Positions 10,774 to 24,094 of a stretch of 64,000 nt of DNA are shown here, piece by piece (position 1 is the stretch's first letter; each line of letters begins with the position of its first letter). A program made the translations under genes and the position numbers. This stretch comes from Aristolochia californica (lineage: Eukaryota > Streptophyta > Magnoliopsida > Piperales > Aristolochiaceae). The stretch covers positions 55,330,062 to 55,394,061 of the forward strand of contig JARWKL010000001.1 in the NCBI GenBank assembly GCA_029961685.1, read 5' to 3'. A model generated the notes under the pieces. It saw only the letters and a list, made by a program, of their open reading frames with translations. It was not told where the DNA came from and ran no database searches.

Positions 10774-13700
10774 ATGGCGCAGAGTAATTGGGAAGCGGAT
10801 AAGATGTATGGTTACGACGAGTTTTTCCTATGTGTCTATTGATCTTCTATTGCTGCAGCTGTCTCTTGCGCTTCTGTTTTTGCATGAGTTGTTTCAACTC
10901 TTAATTTCTTTTTGCCTTGTCTTCTTTTCAGGCTTGATGTTTATATTTATGATTATTTACTGAAGAGAAATTTGCATGCATCGGCTAAAGCTTTCATGAC
11001 CGAGGGAAAAGTTGCTCCAGATCCAGTAGGTAACTACGTTAGAAATACTTATGCTTTTTTATTTTTTATTTTTTTATTTTTGATGTTTGTTTCCTGCTTT
11101 TAACTCCGGTGCTTCGCTCCAATTTTTTGTGGGAATACAAAGTTCTTTTCTTTCTCTGTACCCATTTTTGTTACTTGTACCGCTCCACCTGGTTTGAAAC
11201 TTCATCCGAGTTCTGCATCATATAGATGTCTGTTCTTGGAGCGTGCAATTCGGGTTCTGTACTGTTGTTCTTGTTGTATTTTGTCAGCTAATGGAGTTAA
11301 ACTAGAAACGGATAAGAACCAACGAAATTCCTTCTTGCAAGTTTGTGTCTGTGCTCCCAGAAGACATTAAACTGTTGGTCATGTCTCTAAAACTGAAGTT
11401 TTCTATGCCTCACCTGCACTTGCTTGTTTGTTTGATTAGGTTTCTTCTACTGTGCATGAATTCAATTATATAAGTTCAAGAAAGAAAACAAGTCACAAAG
11501 TACGATGGATTATACGAGTTCAAAATTTAAGAATATTGGATGTCACTCTGTTGTCCATCTTCTGCTTTTATGGGCTGGACTAAAACCTATAGGATGCTTT
11601 TGCAAATTATAATTTCAAAAATAAAATTCATGTTAGAAACAATTTATGATTAATAATTGAATGAAATTGTTGTCCCTCTGAAAAATAATTGTGTGGAACT
11701 TCTTTCTATCTTTTTCTCTCTCCTTGTGCATCTTTCTGTGTGTGCAAGTTTCTTGTGGTCCATGTTGAAACTATAATGCAGGACTGTCTAACTGCCTGTA
11801 TACCTAAAAATGGAATTAAAACAGAATGTAAATATGGTACTTTTTACCATTTTGAAACATATGTTTATGCTCCTAATATTCTTTGATATCTATTACTTAC
11901 CAGTTCTGTAGTTCAAACTATTTGAATGTCTGATAGTGAGATGGACGAAAGAGCAAATGTTGAGAACTCTGTGTCTATTCCTCTCATCAGAGTTTTTATT
12001 TGAAAAAAAAAATGGATTGGTTAAAGATCATAGGGTGATCTGATTGGGATCCATGAAAAGTCCCTTCTTTCTAATTTTTGAATCATGTCTTGCTTGGTTT
12101 TGCAGCAATTGATGCTCCAGGTGGTTTTCTCTTTGAATGGTGGTCTGTCTTTTGGGATATTTTCATTGCAAGGACAAACGATAAACATTCTGAGGTTGCT
12201 GCAGCTTACATAGAGGTGGTTTATATAATCTGTATCTGTTATTGCTTTGCTGGGGTTGATATGTTTTAATTTAGTTTTTAGTTGTCAGACTGGTTGTGTT
12301 TTTTTTTTTTTTTAAAATGTTGTCAGACTGGTTGTTGATCCACCTAAAACAACTGTCTGTGTTTAGGCTCAACAAGCCAAAGCAAGGGAGCACCAACAAC
12401 AGCTACAAATGCAGCAATTGCACATCATGCAGCAACGGCATGCCCAAGTGCAGCGGAGGGATGCGAATCATCCTTCCCTCAGCAGCCCAATAAATGCTAT
12501 AAATTCCGAAGGTATGCTGGGTCAGTCTACTGCCAGTGTCTTGGCTGCCAAAATGTATGAAGAACGAATGAAACATCCTCATTCAATGGATTCAGAGTCA
12601 TCCCCTCAACTTCTTGATGCCAGCAGAATGGCTCTTCTAAAAACTGCTACCAACCATCCAGGGTAAGTTTTTCTGCCACATTATCTCAGCTGTTGTTGTT
12701 TATGTGACTACAGGATGAATCTAATTCAGTTATCCTAAAAAAGTTTCTACTTTATGTTGCATCTTGTGGGACGTAAGTTGCTCATTGTTGTTGCATTTCT
12801 TGCTGACACAGCCAGTTAGTCCAAGGTAATGCAGGTAGTGTTTCTGCAGCGCTGCAGCAAATTCAGGCACGAACTCAACAGTCTGGTGTAATTACTTTGG
12901 ACTATTCTTCCTTTATTGTGCTTTCTTTCTCTTGTTGTCCTATTTAGTTTTGTTCTCTCCAGGTTTTTTTTATTTAAGTTGATTTTCATTTGTAGGAGAT
13001 AAAAAATGAAGTCAATTTAGGTGTATCTCAAAGATCTCTGCCAATGGATCCTTCATCAATTTACGGGCAGGGGCTTATGCAGTCAAAATCTGGACTGGGG
13101 GGTGCAGGTAATTTCTTTTCCCCTTGTTGTTGTCGGAAGCTGGAGAATGGGGACTATTTATTTCTACACTATTTTTTTTGTTTTGCATTACAGTATATTT
13201 TTTATATTATATGTCAACAAAATTATTTGATATTACAATCTGAAAAATAAAACATATTAAAAAAGGAGAAAGTTGATTCAATCATTAGTGTACCAAACTA
13301 TTTTTAAAGAACTGTATCTTTCTAGTGGCAGGTTGCCCTTGAAGTGACAGATGTCACACAAGGAGAAACCCCTTAAGCTTGGAATCTGACAGATGTCTTT
13401 AAAACATAGTTCTAGCAGCCCATCATCGGGGGTTTCTCCTTTTGTGAGTCTTTAAGCTTGTAACCTGTTGAACCTGCCATGATTCCTCAATCTCTTATAA
13501 CAAGTGGCTGAAGAGGTACTGGACTTGGAGATCTTTCTGACCTGAAAGAGGATGTGGTTTCCTCTACTTGGGTTGAGTAATAGTTTGTGGAGACCTATGT
13601 AATAAAAGCTAATTTTTTTACTTTTAACCAGCTTTATAAGAGGGGAGATATTATTGAAGACCAAACTTGCAAGCTGTGCACTAGTCATCCTGGAATAGTG

Positions 13701-16700
13701 GATCATTTGTTTCTCCACTTTTCTATTGCTTGCCAATTTTGGAATGTTTTTTTTCTTAGTTAGCCTCCGTTTGTGTTTTTTCCCATCTCTCACCTCCTTC
13801 CTTATCCAATCTGTACCTTGGGGGAAAAATAGGTTGTTAGAAGATATGATGTAATTAGGGTGTCATTAATGTAATTAATTTACGTTTTTTATTTCTTCTT
13901 CACTTTTACTAGGGTGAAGGGTATAATTGTAATATTATACTTTTATTCATTTATTAATAAAGCTTAAGGGGGAGGGTTTGGACACAAGTCTATAACTTCA
14001 TTCTTCTTCCTCTTTTTCTCCCAAACGTGTGTTCTTCTTCTTTCTTTATGAGGTAATCCATGGAGTCTTGAAAATCAACGTGGTATCAAAGTATTGATTT
14101 TTAGGACTCGTAACTATGGTGTTTTAGAATTCCAAGCTTGTTGTCTGCACAAATTATTACTACTGCCCATTCTGAGTCATTTACTACTGTCGTCTGCCAT
14201 GACTCTTTGTTCTTGCACAACAGCCTTCTTCCACGGATTGGTAACCTCTGTTACGCCTGTTGCTACCTCTTTACTGTAAGATTCTCCAAGTCTTTGATTA
14301 TTAATTGGTTGATCACTCTTTGTTGATTCCGTTTCATCATGGCCTGATGGTATTCACCAGTGATCATGCACTCTATTATTGCTAATCTCTCTCGGTCTCA
14401 CGTAGTTTGGTTGGCTGGTTTGTCTAGCTGATTATCGTTTCAATACTGATCACTACAGAAACGCCAGAGTGCATCTCTGTCTCCTGCTGAGGCAAGATCT
14501 ACTGCTGCCTTCTGGTCATTGTTGTACATGAGAATTGATCGTATTGGCTTGGAAGGCCCAACCAAGACCAGATTTTTTTCTGGTTTCTAGTGAATCCAAC
14601 GTGTGATGATATCTATCAAATCGCTTGCTAGGAACCATTTCATGCATCTCAACCATTTGCCAAAGAGTGTACAATGTGACTATCCATGATATAATAAGTA
14701 CAACTTTACCAGCCCCCCATCCAAGCTCCGACATAGCAAAAGGCAATTGAGAACTCCAACGCCAACCATGGCCTTGACATTATGAAAAGCCAAGTACCCC
14801 CCTTCGTGGACATTATTTGCCCTCTCTATGACACTATGGAGGAAACGATCAATCACCTTCTCCTTCTTTGTCCCTTTTTGTGGCAGGTGTGGACATCCAT
14901 CCTCTGCTACTTTGATCTCCAGCTCTGCATGCCTGCAGATCTCATCTCGGTTTGTAGGATGCTCATTGGGACTGCTATTCCCAAGATGGGCAAGTTGCCT
15001 TCATCACATTTATTCCCTGGGGCCTTTGGAAGGAAAGGAATTGCAGACGCTTCAACGACAAGCTTGAGTCTATTGAGAGGGTCTCCTGCATCATCATCAA
15101 CCTGATTTCCTCTTCACTGCATACTAGGAAGGATTTCTCCCTGTTTATGGGCTCCTCCTTCCATGACAATTGGCGTGCCCTAGCCTTGATACATGTTTCC
15201 ACCAGGCCTCCCATCATTCAGGAATGACAACCTCCTCAACCTGGGTTCCTTAAGCTCAACTTCGATAGAAAATCTCTTGGTAGTCTTGGAAAGGCCGGAT
15301 TTGGTGGTGTCTTCCGTGATTCTTCTAGCGCCCAAATCATTTCCTTTGCTGGTCCTTTGGGATTGCTAATTCCACGATCACCGAACTCCATGCCCACCTC
15401 AATGGGCTACTTATTTTTCAAGACCATTGCAACAATTCTCTTCATATTGAGGGGAATTCTAAGGTCGTGATTAGTTGGTGTGCCTCTGGTTCTACCCCTC
15501 CTTGGTGTCATTGGGATGTTTTCTACGAGATTTTGGATATTGTTTCTACGAGATTTTCATTGTATTTGGTTTCACATTCCGAGATCTGCTAATTCTGTTA
15601 CTGACGTTTTTGCTAAGCAGGGAGCTTCCCTGCAATCCTTTGTTATAAAGGGCTTGCTCCCTTTTGCTGTTGTCTCTGTTTTTGCTTTAATAAAATCATC
15701 CCTTATTCAAAAAAAAAAACAAGAAGGTGACTTTATAGTGGTAATCACTTGGGCCTCCTAGAAGAATGTGCCTCCAGTTTCTTTTTTACTTTTACGATAT
15801 TGAGGACATTTGTAGATTGTTGACCATGACATGGAACCAAACCCCCTTATGTGCTTATAGTATTACAAATTCTTTGGCTAGGGTAAGAGTTCGTGGTTGC
15901 ATCTTGTTGTCAGCACCTCCCTTACCTGTTTCAAATCTTGTTCCTCTTTTCTTAGTGGAGCTGTGGTATCTTGTTTACTTTTTCTTCTGATTATTTAAGC
16001 AATTTCCTTATGTGCTCCTTACTAGAGCTCCTTTAATGAATTCCCATTCTCTTTGCTTTAAAAAAGGGTTTTTGATCCTTGGAATACACGGGTCAAGATT
16101 TAATTATTATTATTATTTTTTTTGTGAAATAGAAAACTTAAAGTTTGAGGAATGATAAATCAATATGTTGGATGTTGTAGTTGATGTAGCAATTGTTCAT
16201 GGCTCACCCATCTTTGATACTGTGATCTAAAGGCCAAGTAACAAGAGGTTTGATTGTTCATGCACGCTACATGCCATGCCCTGGTGAGATTTGAACCCAA
16301 GGCCTCACCAGTAACTGCCCAATGTGGCCATTGAACCCAAAGCCCAAATACCGTCTTGCAGGGATTATGAGTGAAAGAATGGATTTCATTTTTCTTGTTG
16401 CACCTTTTTTCTTGCCTAGTCTTATTATTATCTGATCACCGGAGGCCATAATATGTGATGCGACCACGCACACAAGAATGAGTGAAAGAATGGATTTCAT
16501 TTTTCTTGTTGCACCTTTTTTCTTGCCTAGTCTTATCTGATCACTGGAGGCCATAATATGTGATGCGAGCACACACACAAGAATGACCTACTGTAATCCT
16601 CTATTCTGTTACTTTGTTGGTTTTCAATTGGAATCTAACAGATCCTCGGAGAAGGCCACATCCCTGGCTTTTTTTTTGTACTTTTATTTATATGTTTTTT

Positions 16701-19700
16701 TCAATCCTGAGTGGGCTTAATTGTCTAGGCTTCGGGAGTTGTTGGATTTAGGTAAACATGTCTTTGAATAGGCAATTAGCTTCCAACTCTTGTGTCAAGT
16801 TTGGACTTGCTCAAACTGTCAATTGGTGAATATTATAGTCTTGTTCACTGCTCTTAAGAGTTCTAGTTGATGCTCTTCTCTTAGTTGTAGTGAAAAAGTG
16901 GATCTATGCTTATTCATTGTATAATCTATCATTTTTTTAATATGAATTTTCATTTTTATTTTGTGGCTAATCAATTTCTTCCCCATGTTCTTATGACAGG
17001 AATGAATCAAGGAGTTGGTGGCCTTCCACTTAAGGGTTGGCCGTTAACTGTAAGCACTATTACTTTACCAAACAAATTTTTTAAAGTTGACTGGATAATA
17101 ATTTCTGCTACGAATTACCTAGGGAATTGACCAATTACGTCCGAATTTGGGCCCATCTCTTCAGAAGCCTTTCCTGCAGACACAAAACCAATTTCAGTTA
17201 TTGACTCCACAACAGCAACAGCAGATCTTGGCTCAGGCTCATGCACAAGGGAACCTGGGAAATTCACCTAATTATGGTGATATTGATCGAAGGTTCCGGG
17301 GCTTGTCTAGGAGTGGCTTGAATGGAAAAGAGGGTCAACCTACTGGAAATGATGGATCTATAGGCTCTCCAATTCAGTCGAGTTCACCTAAGGTCAGACA
17401 GGATCAGGCAGAATATCTCATGAAGGTTGGTTGTACTGGTGTTCCCAATGACTCATTTTGGCCATTCTTGTACGTGTGTGTGCAATGGATTTAACAGATT
17501 TAGACATGAAACTTTTCTTTGTAAAGGAGAACGAAATCTGTTACAAACAAATGTCCTGATTCTAAATGCAATTTCATACTCTAGAGATCTCAAGTTGATA
17601 TTGCAACTATACATATTTTACAGGTGGAATTATTTAAAATAAAAGTATGGAATCAAAAGAAAGTTAATAATACTAGTTGTTAGTAACTAGAGTGCAAAAC
17701 ATTAAGAAAGACAAGAGCAGGGTGGTCAATGGGCCTTTATTGCTATCATGAATGGTGATGAAAAAGCCGGGAATGAGGAAGAAAGTGGTGGATTACTTCA
17801 CTTGTGATCATGCATTGCTGGAGAAGTTTCAGTTAAATGAAATTGAGATATGATTTGTTAATAAGTAATCTAATTGCTATATAGTAAGTCTGAAAGGACA
17901 GTGTTTCATTAGGGGTGGTGCTGTGTAGAGGATTGGCCAGAACCCCTGACTGAAATTGTGCTTGTGCTGTACACCAAAAGGATCTATCTTACCTGTCATG
18001 TGTGGATGAATGAGGAAAGTGTAGGGGGACCTCTTCAGTCTATTGAAAACAAAGATTGATGGTAGAAACTGTTGTAAGTAATCTAATGTTCATGACAGTA
18101 AGAGAGAAAGGTAGGGTAGTATGTCTGTGGTGATGCTTTTCATAGAGAATTTGTGTTGCTTCCATGTGTGAGGGAAAGACTGTTTGGCCCCCATCTCCAC
18201 CTATCACACTTGCAAAAAAGAAAAAAGATAAGCAATATTAGTGGCATTTGCTCATATTCCTTGTTTTATATTTCGTTGTGATGTTTTATTCTATCACCTA
18301 CTTTGCCATGGCTATTTAGTTCTTTTAGGCTGAATGGGAGCTTGATTTTGTTTCTCTTACTCCAAAGTGTCAAGAATTTTTTTTTGTGCACTATATATTT
18401 CTGAGACTGGTTTTTCAAACAGTTGAAGATGGCTCAAATACAGCAGTCCTCAGCTCAATCACAGCAGGATCAGATGCAACAGCAACAGCAACAACAACTG
18501 CAGCAGGTTTGACTTTATTCTGTGCAACAAAAAAAAAAAAAAAAAAAAAAAGTTTGCAAGGGTTAAAAACAAGGTACAAAGATTTGATTTTTTTTTTCTG
18601 GGTGAGAAGGATTCTGTGGGTTACCTTTACCAATTATCCTCCTATTGGCCGATTCTGACTATAATATTTTTTATCTGGTGGCTGTATTCTGTAATTTCAG
18701 AATAATAGGAAAAGGAAACAACCTACTTCTTCTGGTGCTGCAAATAGTGCTGGTACAGGAAATACAGTGGGCCCTTCTAATTCCCCTCCATCTACGCCAT
18801 CCACTCATACACCTGGTGATGGTGCGGCCCTGCAGGGAAATATGTCACATGTGACCAGTATGCCTAAAGCTTTAGTGATGTATGGACAGGATGGATCTGG
18901 AGGACTTGCGTCATCTTCAAATCATCTGGTATGGCCTAGAAAGGATGTTATCTTTTCTCCCCGTGTATAACTTAAGCTGGAAACACATGTTCTGTAATTT
19001 CTAATTTGATTTCCTTACTATCTGCAATTTCACTTGGCAGGAAGATATGGAGCCTTTTGGAGATGTTGGTTCTTTGGATGATAATGTTGAATCTTTTCTG
19101 GAACATGATGACGGAGATGCCAGGGATATCTTTGGTACATTAAAAAGAAGCCCTGCTGAGCATAATACAGATTCATCAAAAAGTAAAGTTGTTTCTTATC
19201 CAAACTTTATCATAATTTCTCCACAGAGCTGATTCTTAAATGTTTCATTTCAGGTTTTTCGTTTCAAGAATTTGGTTGTATCCGTACCAGCAATAGCAAA
19301 GTTGTCTGCTGCCACTTTTCTTCTGATGGAAAACTGTTGGCTAGTGCTGGGCATGAGAAGAAGGTAATCTCATATGGATGATTATTTGAGGACAAAGAAT
19401 TCCGGTCTTTAATGGTTGTAAATCTTAATTGTTAAGGAATAGTCACACATGGATTAGTGAGTATAAAGATCTTGATTTCATTAGTTGGGAAAGAGGTTTC
19501 CTAAGATGGCTAGTCATTTTAGGATAGGCCTTGGACCCAACTTAACATGGTATCAGAGCGGATACTCATATGTGGGCCTACACCTAAATTATGCCACAAA
19601 AGAGGGCCTAAACCTAAATTATCCACTTGTAGAGCCACAAAAAAAGGGCCTACACCTAAAAATTATCTACTTGTAGAACCACAAAAGAGGGCCTACACTA

Positions 19701-22231
19701 AAATTATCTACTTGTAGAGCTACAAAAAAGGGTCTACACCTAAAGTTATCCACTTGTAGAGCCACAAAGGTTCTACACTTAAATTATCCACTTGTAGAAC
19801 AACAAAAGAGGGTCTACATGTGAGGGGAAGTGTTAAGGAATAGTCCCACATGGATTAGTGAGTACAAAGATCTTGAGTTTACTAGTTGGGAAAGAGGTTT
19901 CCTAAATTGGCTAGTCATTTTGGGATGGGTCTTGGACCCAACTTCATATTAATATTTTACCTTAAGTCTTATTATATCCTAGAAATGAACTCCTTATCTA
20001 CAAACTTTGTTGCTGATTCTCTTGCTAAACAGGAGGTGACCCTCCAATCTTTCATTGAAAAGGGTCCTCCCCCCTCCCTCTTTAAGTCTTGTTGTTTGCC
20101 CCTGCTTGAAATAAAATTTGACCTTTCAAAAAAAAAAAAAAAAGAAAAAAAGTAAACTCCTTTACCTTAGAAGTTGAAATTTAGAAAGTGCTTTGCCATT
20201 GTTGTTTGTCATCCAAAAGTTCATTACTTAATGCCTTTTTTTTATGACATGTAGTATGAAAATTATAGCCTCTAACCAAAAAAACTATTTTAGTAAGGAC
20301 CAATATGAATCATATTTTAGTTTTTTGTTGGGCTTACTACCACAAGGAACTTATTCTCTGATTTTATATTGATATTATGGATATATTGTACTGTCACATT
20401 TTTTTATACACCAGATAAGCGTTTATCACCTGAAATGGCCAAATTGAGTGTAAGCTTCTGAACAAGAGGGAAAAAGAATAATTCTGACTGAAACAAATAT
20501 CCCAGTATCTGAAGACTACCTTAAAACAAAACTTTTCTCTCATTTCTTACATCTGATACTAGTTAACTCGGTAAATTCCACTAAGCTAGGAAGTTGTCCT
20601 GACAGAAGGTGTGGACCAAATTCTATGTATGTCTTTTGAAGAATCAAATGATTTCTTATATTTTTTTGCAATTTGGTTAGGCTGTCCTTTGGACCATGGA
20701 CACTCTAAAGACTGTGAGCACTCCAGAAGAGCACACTTTGATCATTACAGATGTTCGGTTCAGACCAAATTCAACACAGCTGGCAACCTCTTCATTTGAC
20801 AGATCAGTGCGATTGTGGAATGCAGCAGAAGTAATCACTTTTCTCGTTTCCTCATGTTTTAAAGATGTTAAAAACTGCACTTGTGTGTGCATATCTGTGC
20901 ACACTAATCTTTCTGCTTGACAAATAGACTGGCTAGACTGAGTGGTATTGCAGATTTATTTACCCTGGTGTGGGTCTTTGAGTAATGGTCGCAAACCTGA
21001 CTCTGATCCTCAATTAATGAGTTTGAGCCATAGACTAAATCATATGTCTAATTTGAAGCAAAAATATACTAGTTCGAATTGGTGGTGAAAACAGGACCTC
21101 GGTGGTTCTCTTTTTGGTTCAACTTCAGATTTTAGATATTGAAGCTCTTTAAAATTATGCAGTTATAGAATAGTGTGTAACTTCTAATTATCTGAAACTA
21201 GGTGCTCAGTATGTATCACAGTAATATGACCATTTTCTCTCTTTGACAGCCGCAGTATTGCTTAAGTGTATTTTCTGGGCATAGTTCGCATGTAATGTCA
21301 CTTGATTTCCATCCAAAGAAGACGGAGGTTTTCTGTTCGTGTGATGGTAACAGTGAAATCCGCTATTGGAATATCAACCAATACACATCAACACGTGTTT
21401 CTAAGGTTGGTTCCTGTATCTAACCCAGTTGGCAACATGGTCCTTTATTCTTGTATCTTTCAAGTTGTCTTTTTGTTCAATGCTTTTGTTTTAAATAGCA
21501 ACTGTGGTTATTTAGGGAGGTACAGCGCAAGTAAGATTTCAGCCAAGGATGGGACAGTTTCTTGCTGCAGCGTCTGAGAATGTTGTCGCTATTTTTGATG
21601 TTGAACAAGACAGGCAGACTCTAACTCTACAGGTATTGAACATAGTTTGTATGCTGTAGTAAAGCCTTGGATTTGTATTGCATGTTCAGGTTCTTTCTGA
21701 TGCATTTTGTTGACCACCATTGGCAGGGACATACCAAAGAGGTGCATTCTGTTTGTTGGGATTTAAATGGAGAGTATCTTGCTTCAGTTAGTCAGGATTC
21801 TGTGCGCGTGTGGTCAATAGTGACAGGGGAGTGCATGCATGAGTTAAGCTCTAGTGGAAACAAATTCCATTCATGTGTATTCCATCCAACTTACCCTACT
21901 CTCCTGGTTGTTGGGGGTTACCAGGTAATCAGCAAGGCTACTAAGATTGTCATAGTAATATTTGTAAACTTGAATGCAGCTGTTAGATGGTTGATTGCAT
22001 GCTTTAACTATTTTATAGAAGCCTTTTAATAAGAGAATTAAGAGCTCTTAAAAAATTAGCTGATTGTTTTGATGGTTGCTGGTGCAGTCTTTGGAATTGT
22101 GGAATATTGCCGAGAACAAGAGCATGACAGTCCCTGCGCATGATGGTTTGATAGCAGCACTGGCCCAATCACCAGTCACTGGCATGGTTGCCTCTGCAAG
22201 TCACGACAAGTCTGTTAAGCTGTGGAAATGA
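10774..22231 (+). CDS. LUH: LEUNIG_HOMOLOG-like transcriptional corepressor, 17 exons
   Basis: Nuclear Gro/Tup1-type corepressor. Exons by my splicing: 10774-10805, 10932-11029, 12106-12215, 12367-12662, 12812-12887, 12996-13107, 17000-17049, 17123-17425, 18423-18506, 18701-18928, 19041-19182, 19254-19363, 20681-20830, 21250-21405, 21516-21632, 21727-21924, 22088-22231. All have GT...AG introns and compatible phases, giving 801 residues, close to known LUH proteins. The N-terminus ([12 protein letters not shown]) begins a LUFS/LisH domain, followed by [15 protein letters not shown]. Gln-rich segments follow, including Q-rich exon 9. Seven WD40 repeats fill about residues 520-801, ending [10 protein letters not shown]. 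The segment [16 protein letters not shown] points to LUH rather than LUG. In the family, the LUFS domain binds SEUSS-type adaptors. A polyadenylation signal AATAAA is at 22,353. Introns 6 and 12 carry transposon debris. Confidence 0.95.
13490..13800 (+). mobile_element. LINE fragment (zf-RVT region) in LUH intron 6
   Basis: Reads [16 protein letters not shown] followed by [12 protein letters not shown] near 13,630-13,740, the zinc-binding region that follows reverse transcriptase in plant L1-type LINEs. One of the expected zinc ligands is changed (H-F for H-C). No reverse transcriptase remains. Confidence 0.7.
13835..14092 (+). mobile_element. copia LTR (family B) plus primer site in LUH intron 6
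   Basis: The LTR (13,835-14,080) starts TGTTAGAAGATATGAT and ends AAAATCAACG, and is followed at once by TGGTATCAAAGT, a primer site for tRNA-iMet. The matching leader continues past 14,093 (ATTGATTTTTAGGACTCGTA). A sister copy is at 47,472-47,725 and an inverted one at about 53,028-53,230. Because leader sequence follows, this is a truncated 5' end rather than a clean solo LTR. Confidence 0.8.
14770..15715 (+). mobile_element. LINE 3' end (zf-RVT and RNase H-like) with poly(A) in LUH intron 6
   Basis: Near 14,818-14,905 the translation gives [20 protein letters not shown], a zf-RVT region. From 15,248 follows an RVT_3/RNase H-like domain: [15 protein letters not shown], then [15 protein letters not shown] near 15,590-15,630. 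It ends in AATAAAATC and an A-rich tail at 15,709-15,719, as expected for target-primed insertion. Several frame changes; dead copy. Confidence 0.8.
16366..16584. repeat. tandem duplication, about 111 bp, in LUH intron 6
   Basis: Two direct copies: GAGTGAAAGAATGGATTTC begins at 16,369 and again at 16,480. The second copy lacks six bases of a TTATTA run and has three substitutions. No coding meaning. Confidence 0.85.
19425..19953 (+). mobile_element. complete TRIM element in LUH intron 12
   Basis: LTR1 19,430-19,547 and LTR2 19,831-19,948 are each 118 bp and begin TGTTAAGGAATAGTC. LTR1 is followed directly by TGGTATCAGAGC, a perfect tRNA-iMet primer site; LTR2 is preceded by GTGAGGGGAAG, a polypurine tract. 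The target duplication TTAAT is perfect (19,425-19,429 and 19,949-19,953). The 283-bp interior has no gene and is mostly a row of about seven degenerate units of about 40 bp containing GGGCCTACACCTAAATTAT and CACTTGTAGAGCCACAAAA. The element has no coding capacity. An inverted relative lies at 23,226-23,516 and a decayed LTR at 52,228-52,332. Confidence 0.93.
19985..20150 (+). mobile_element. LINE 3' tail with poly(A) in LUH intron 12
   Basis: Translation gives [17 protein letters not shown], the end of the RNase H-like domain also seen at 15,590-15,640, then AATAAAATTT and an A-run (20,129-20,143). Severely 5'-truncated. It starts about 30 bp after the TRIM. Confidence 0.75.
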
Positions 22232-22720
22232 TACTTGTCGGTAGACTGGTGAGATTTGGCTTGGTGAGTTTGTCCCGCACGTACAAAAAGAGAGATCGAT
22301 AGGTCTGATACCTGTGTTTTATTTTGTGGGTTGTTAAATATTTTTAATGCAAAATAAAACCGGAAGCTTCCGTTCTCCTTTATGACTACTAGTAAACAAT
22401 TTGCAGCGATGAGAAAATCAACAAGGCAAGGTGAATCTGGGTTGAGAAGAGGGTCTGGAGTGAAGTGGCTGAAAGTGTTGGTGAGAGGGTGGAAGGCAAA
22501 AGTGACTGTAGTTGGTGATAGTAATACAGAAGCAACAGGTTGATGGATTTCAGTTTAAGCAGTCTCCTGATTTGTATTTAGTAACTTGCGTGCAGTTGGG
22601 GTGGGTAGTCTCCATTTATAAGTACTTGATCTTGTGATCATGCCGAAGTTTCTGTACAAAAAGTAATCTGCCATGTTTTAGTGCAACTAAAGTTTGTTTC
22701 ATACAGGTGACCTATCAGCG
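22232..22720 (+). other. LUH-like gene 3' UTR and flank
   Basis: Follows the TGA at 22,229-22,231. One AATAAA lies at 22,353. No further open frame. The exact cleavage site is not visible. Confidence 0.5.
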
Positions 22721-23225
22721 GCATTTCCAAAATATTCTAGTTGCTGGAAGTCTCGATTTGGGACTTGTCTGTTAAGTTAGTCTGATTTTCAACAATTTAC
22801 TAAACAAATCTTACCATAGATAGAGTAAAGGCCAAATAAACTGAATTTGGTCTTTGGTTGTGATAGTCTCTATTGAATTCTTCGTGTTATTGAGTTTTTT
22901 CACCGAGTTTTTATATTGACAAACTTGATGTTTTGCCAAAAAAAATTGCTTAGAATTTTCAATGGATCAAATTAACTTACATGATAAACGATCTGAATTT
23001 AGGAAGCTAAAAATTATATTTACTTATTGAGATGTGAGTTGTCTTGGGTATTGGATTGAAATTGGTCACTCTGGAGTCAATTTGTGACATTACAGGAAAA
23101 TAAAATGATGTACAATTAATTTTTATGACTAAATTTTTCATTAAAAATATTCTTTTAGACAAAATTCTCGTTTGATTGATTTTCTTGCATATGTAATACT
23201 ATGAAAAATGACAAAAATATTAATA

Positions 23226-23516
23226 TTGTGAAGTTGGGTCTAAGGTTCATCCCAAATTTATTAGTCAACTTAGGAAATCTCAGTCTTAGATATGTTTTAT
23301 GACACAAGTAGATAATTTTTAAGTGTAAACCCTATTTTGTGGCTTTACAAATTGATAGTTTAGGTGTAGGCCCGCATATGAGTACTCGCTTTGATACCAT
23401 ATGAAATTGGGTCCAAGGCCTATCCCAAATTGATTACCCAACTTAGTAAACATCTTTTCTAAATATTAAACTCAATATCTTTATACTTACTAATTCATAT
23501 AGGATTATTCCTTAAA
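23226..23516 (-). mobile_element. TRIM copy, inverted and decayed
   Basis: Relative of the intron-12 TRIM in reverse orientation: AAGTTGGGTCTAAGG at 23,230, interior with the GTTTAGGTGTAGGCCC motif, primer-site complement CTTTGATACCA (to 23,399) and a second LTR ending AGGATTATTCCTTAA at 23,515. The left LTR is truncated. Confidence 0.75.
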
Positions 23517-24094
23517 AAATATAGTAGGTGGAAAAATATGCGAAAAAACATATATGTATGATGACTTGGCAGAGTCAACTCTAATCAATATAAAACTTGT
23601 TGAAGAAGATGAATCTAAGTTTAGTTTATGTAATGGATTTAGTTTGTAATTTCTAAGTATTTTTGAGTCATTTTTAACTTGTTTGAATGATAGCTATTGA
23701 CAATATCAAAGATTAGGGATGAATGGGCAATCAATTGGCACTATTGCTATGATTTGGAGTGAAGAGATTCATTGTGTTAGGTGCAATTGGCACTCTTGCT
23801 ATGATTTGACATGAAGAAACTCGTAGTGTCAGGTGTTTGTGTTCACCTAATGTTTTGCTTGAGATGCTCCAAGGCCAAGTAATGTTCGGATGGAAGGTTC
23901 AGTTGATACTTTAATGACATTTTATTTCATATTTCTAGGGTACCTCTCTTACTGCTCCATAGATTGCATTTTCTAGGTAATGGGCCATAAAAATTTAGCA
24001 ATCAATTTTGAACGATTGACTTGATCAAGCTCTATATGAATTAGTTTGCTTCTAACAAAGATGTTCTAGTCTTCTCGAATGTCTACGTTTCATC

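Noticed and set aside
18530..18551. A-run in LUH intron 9 as a LINE tail
   Set aside because: No LINE or SINE sequence before it; it directly follows the exon 9 donor.
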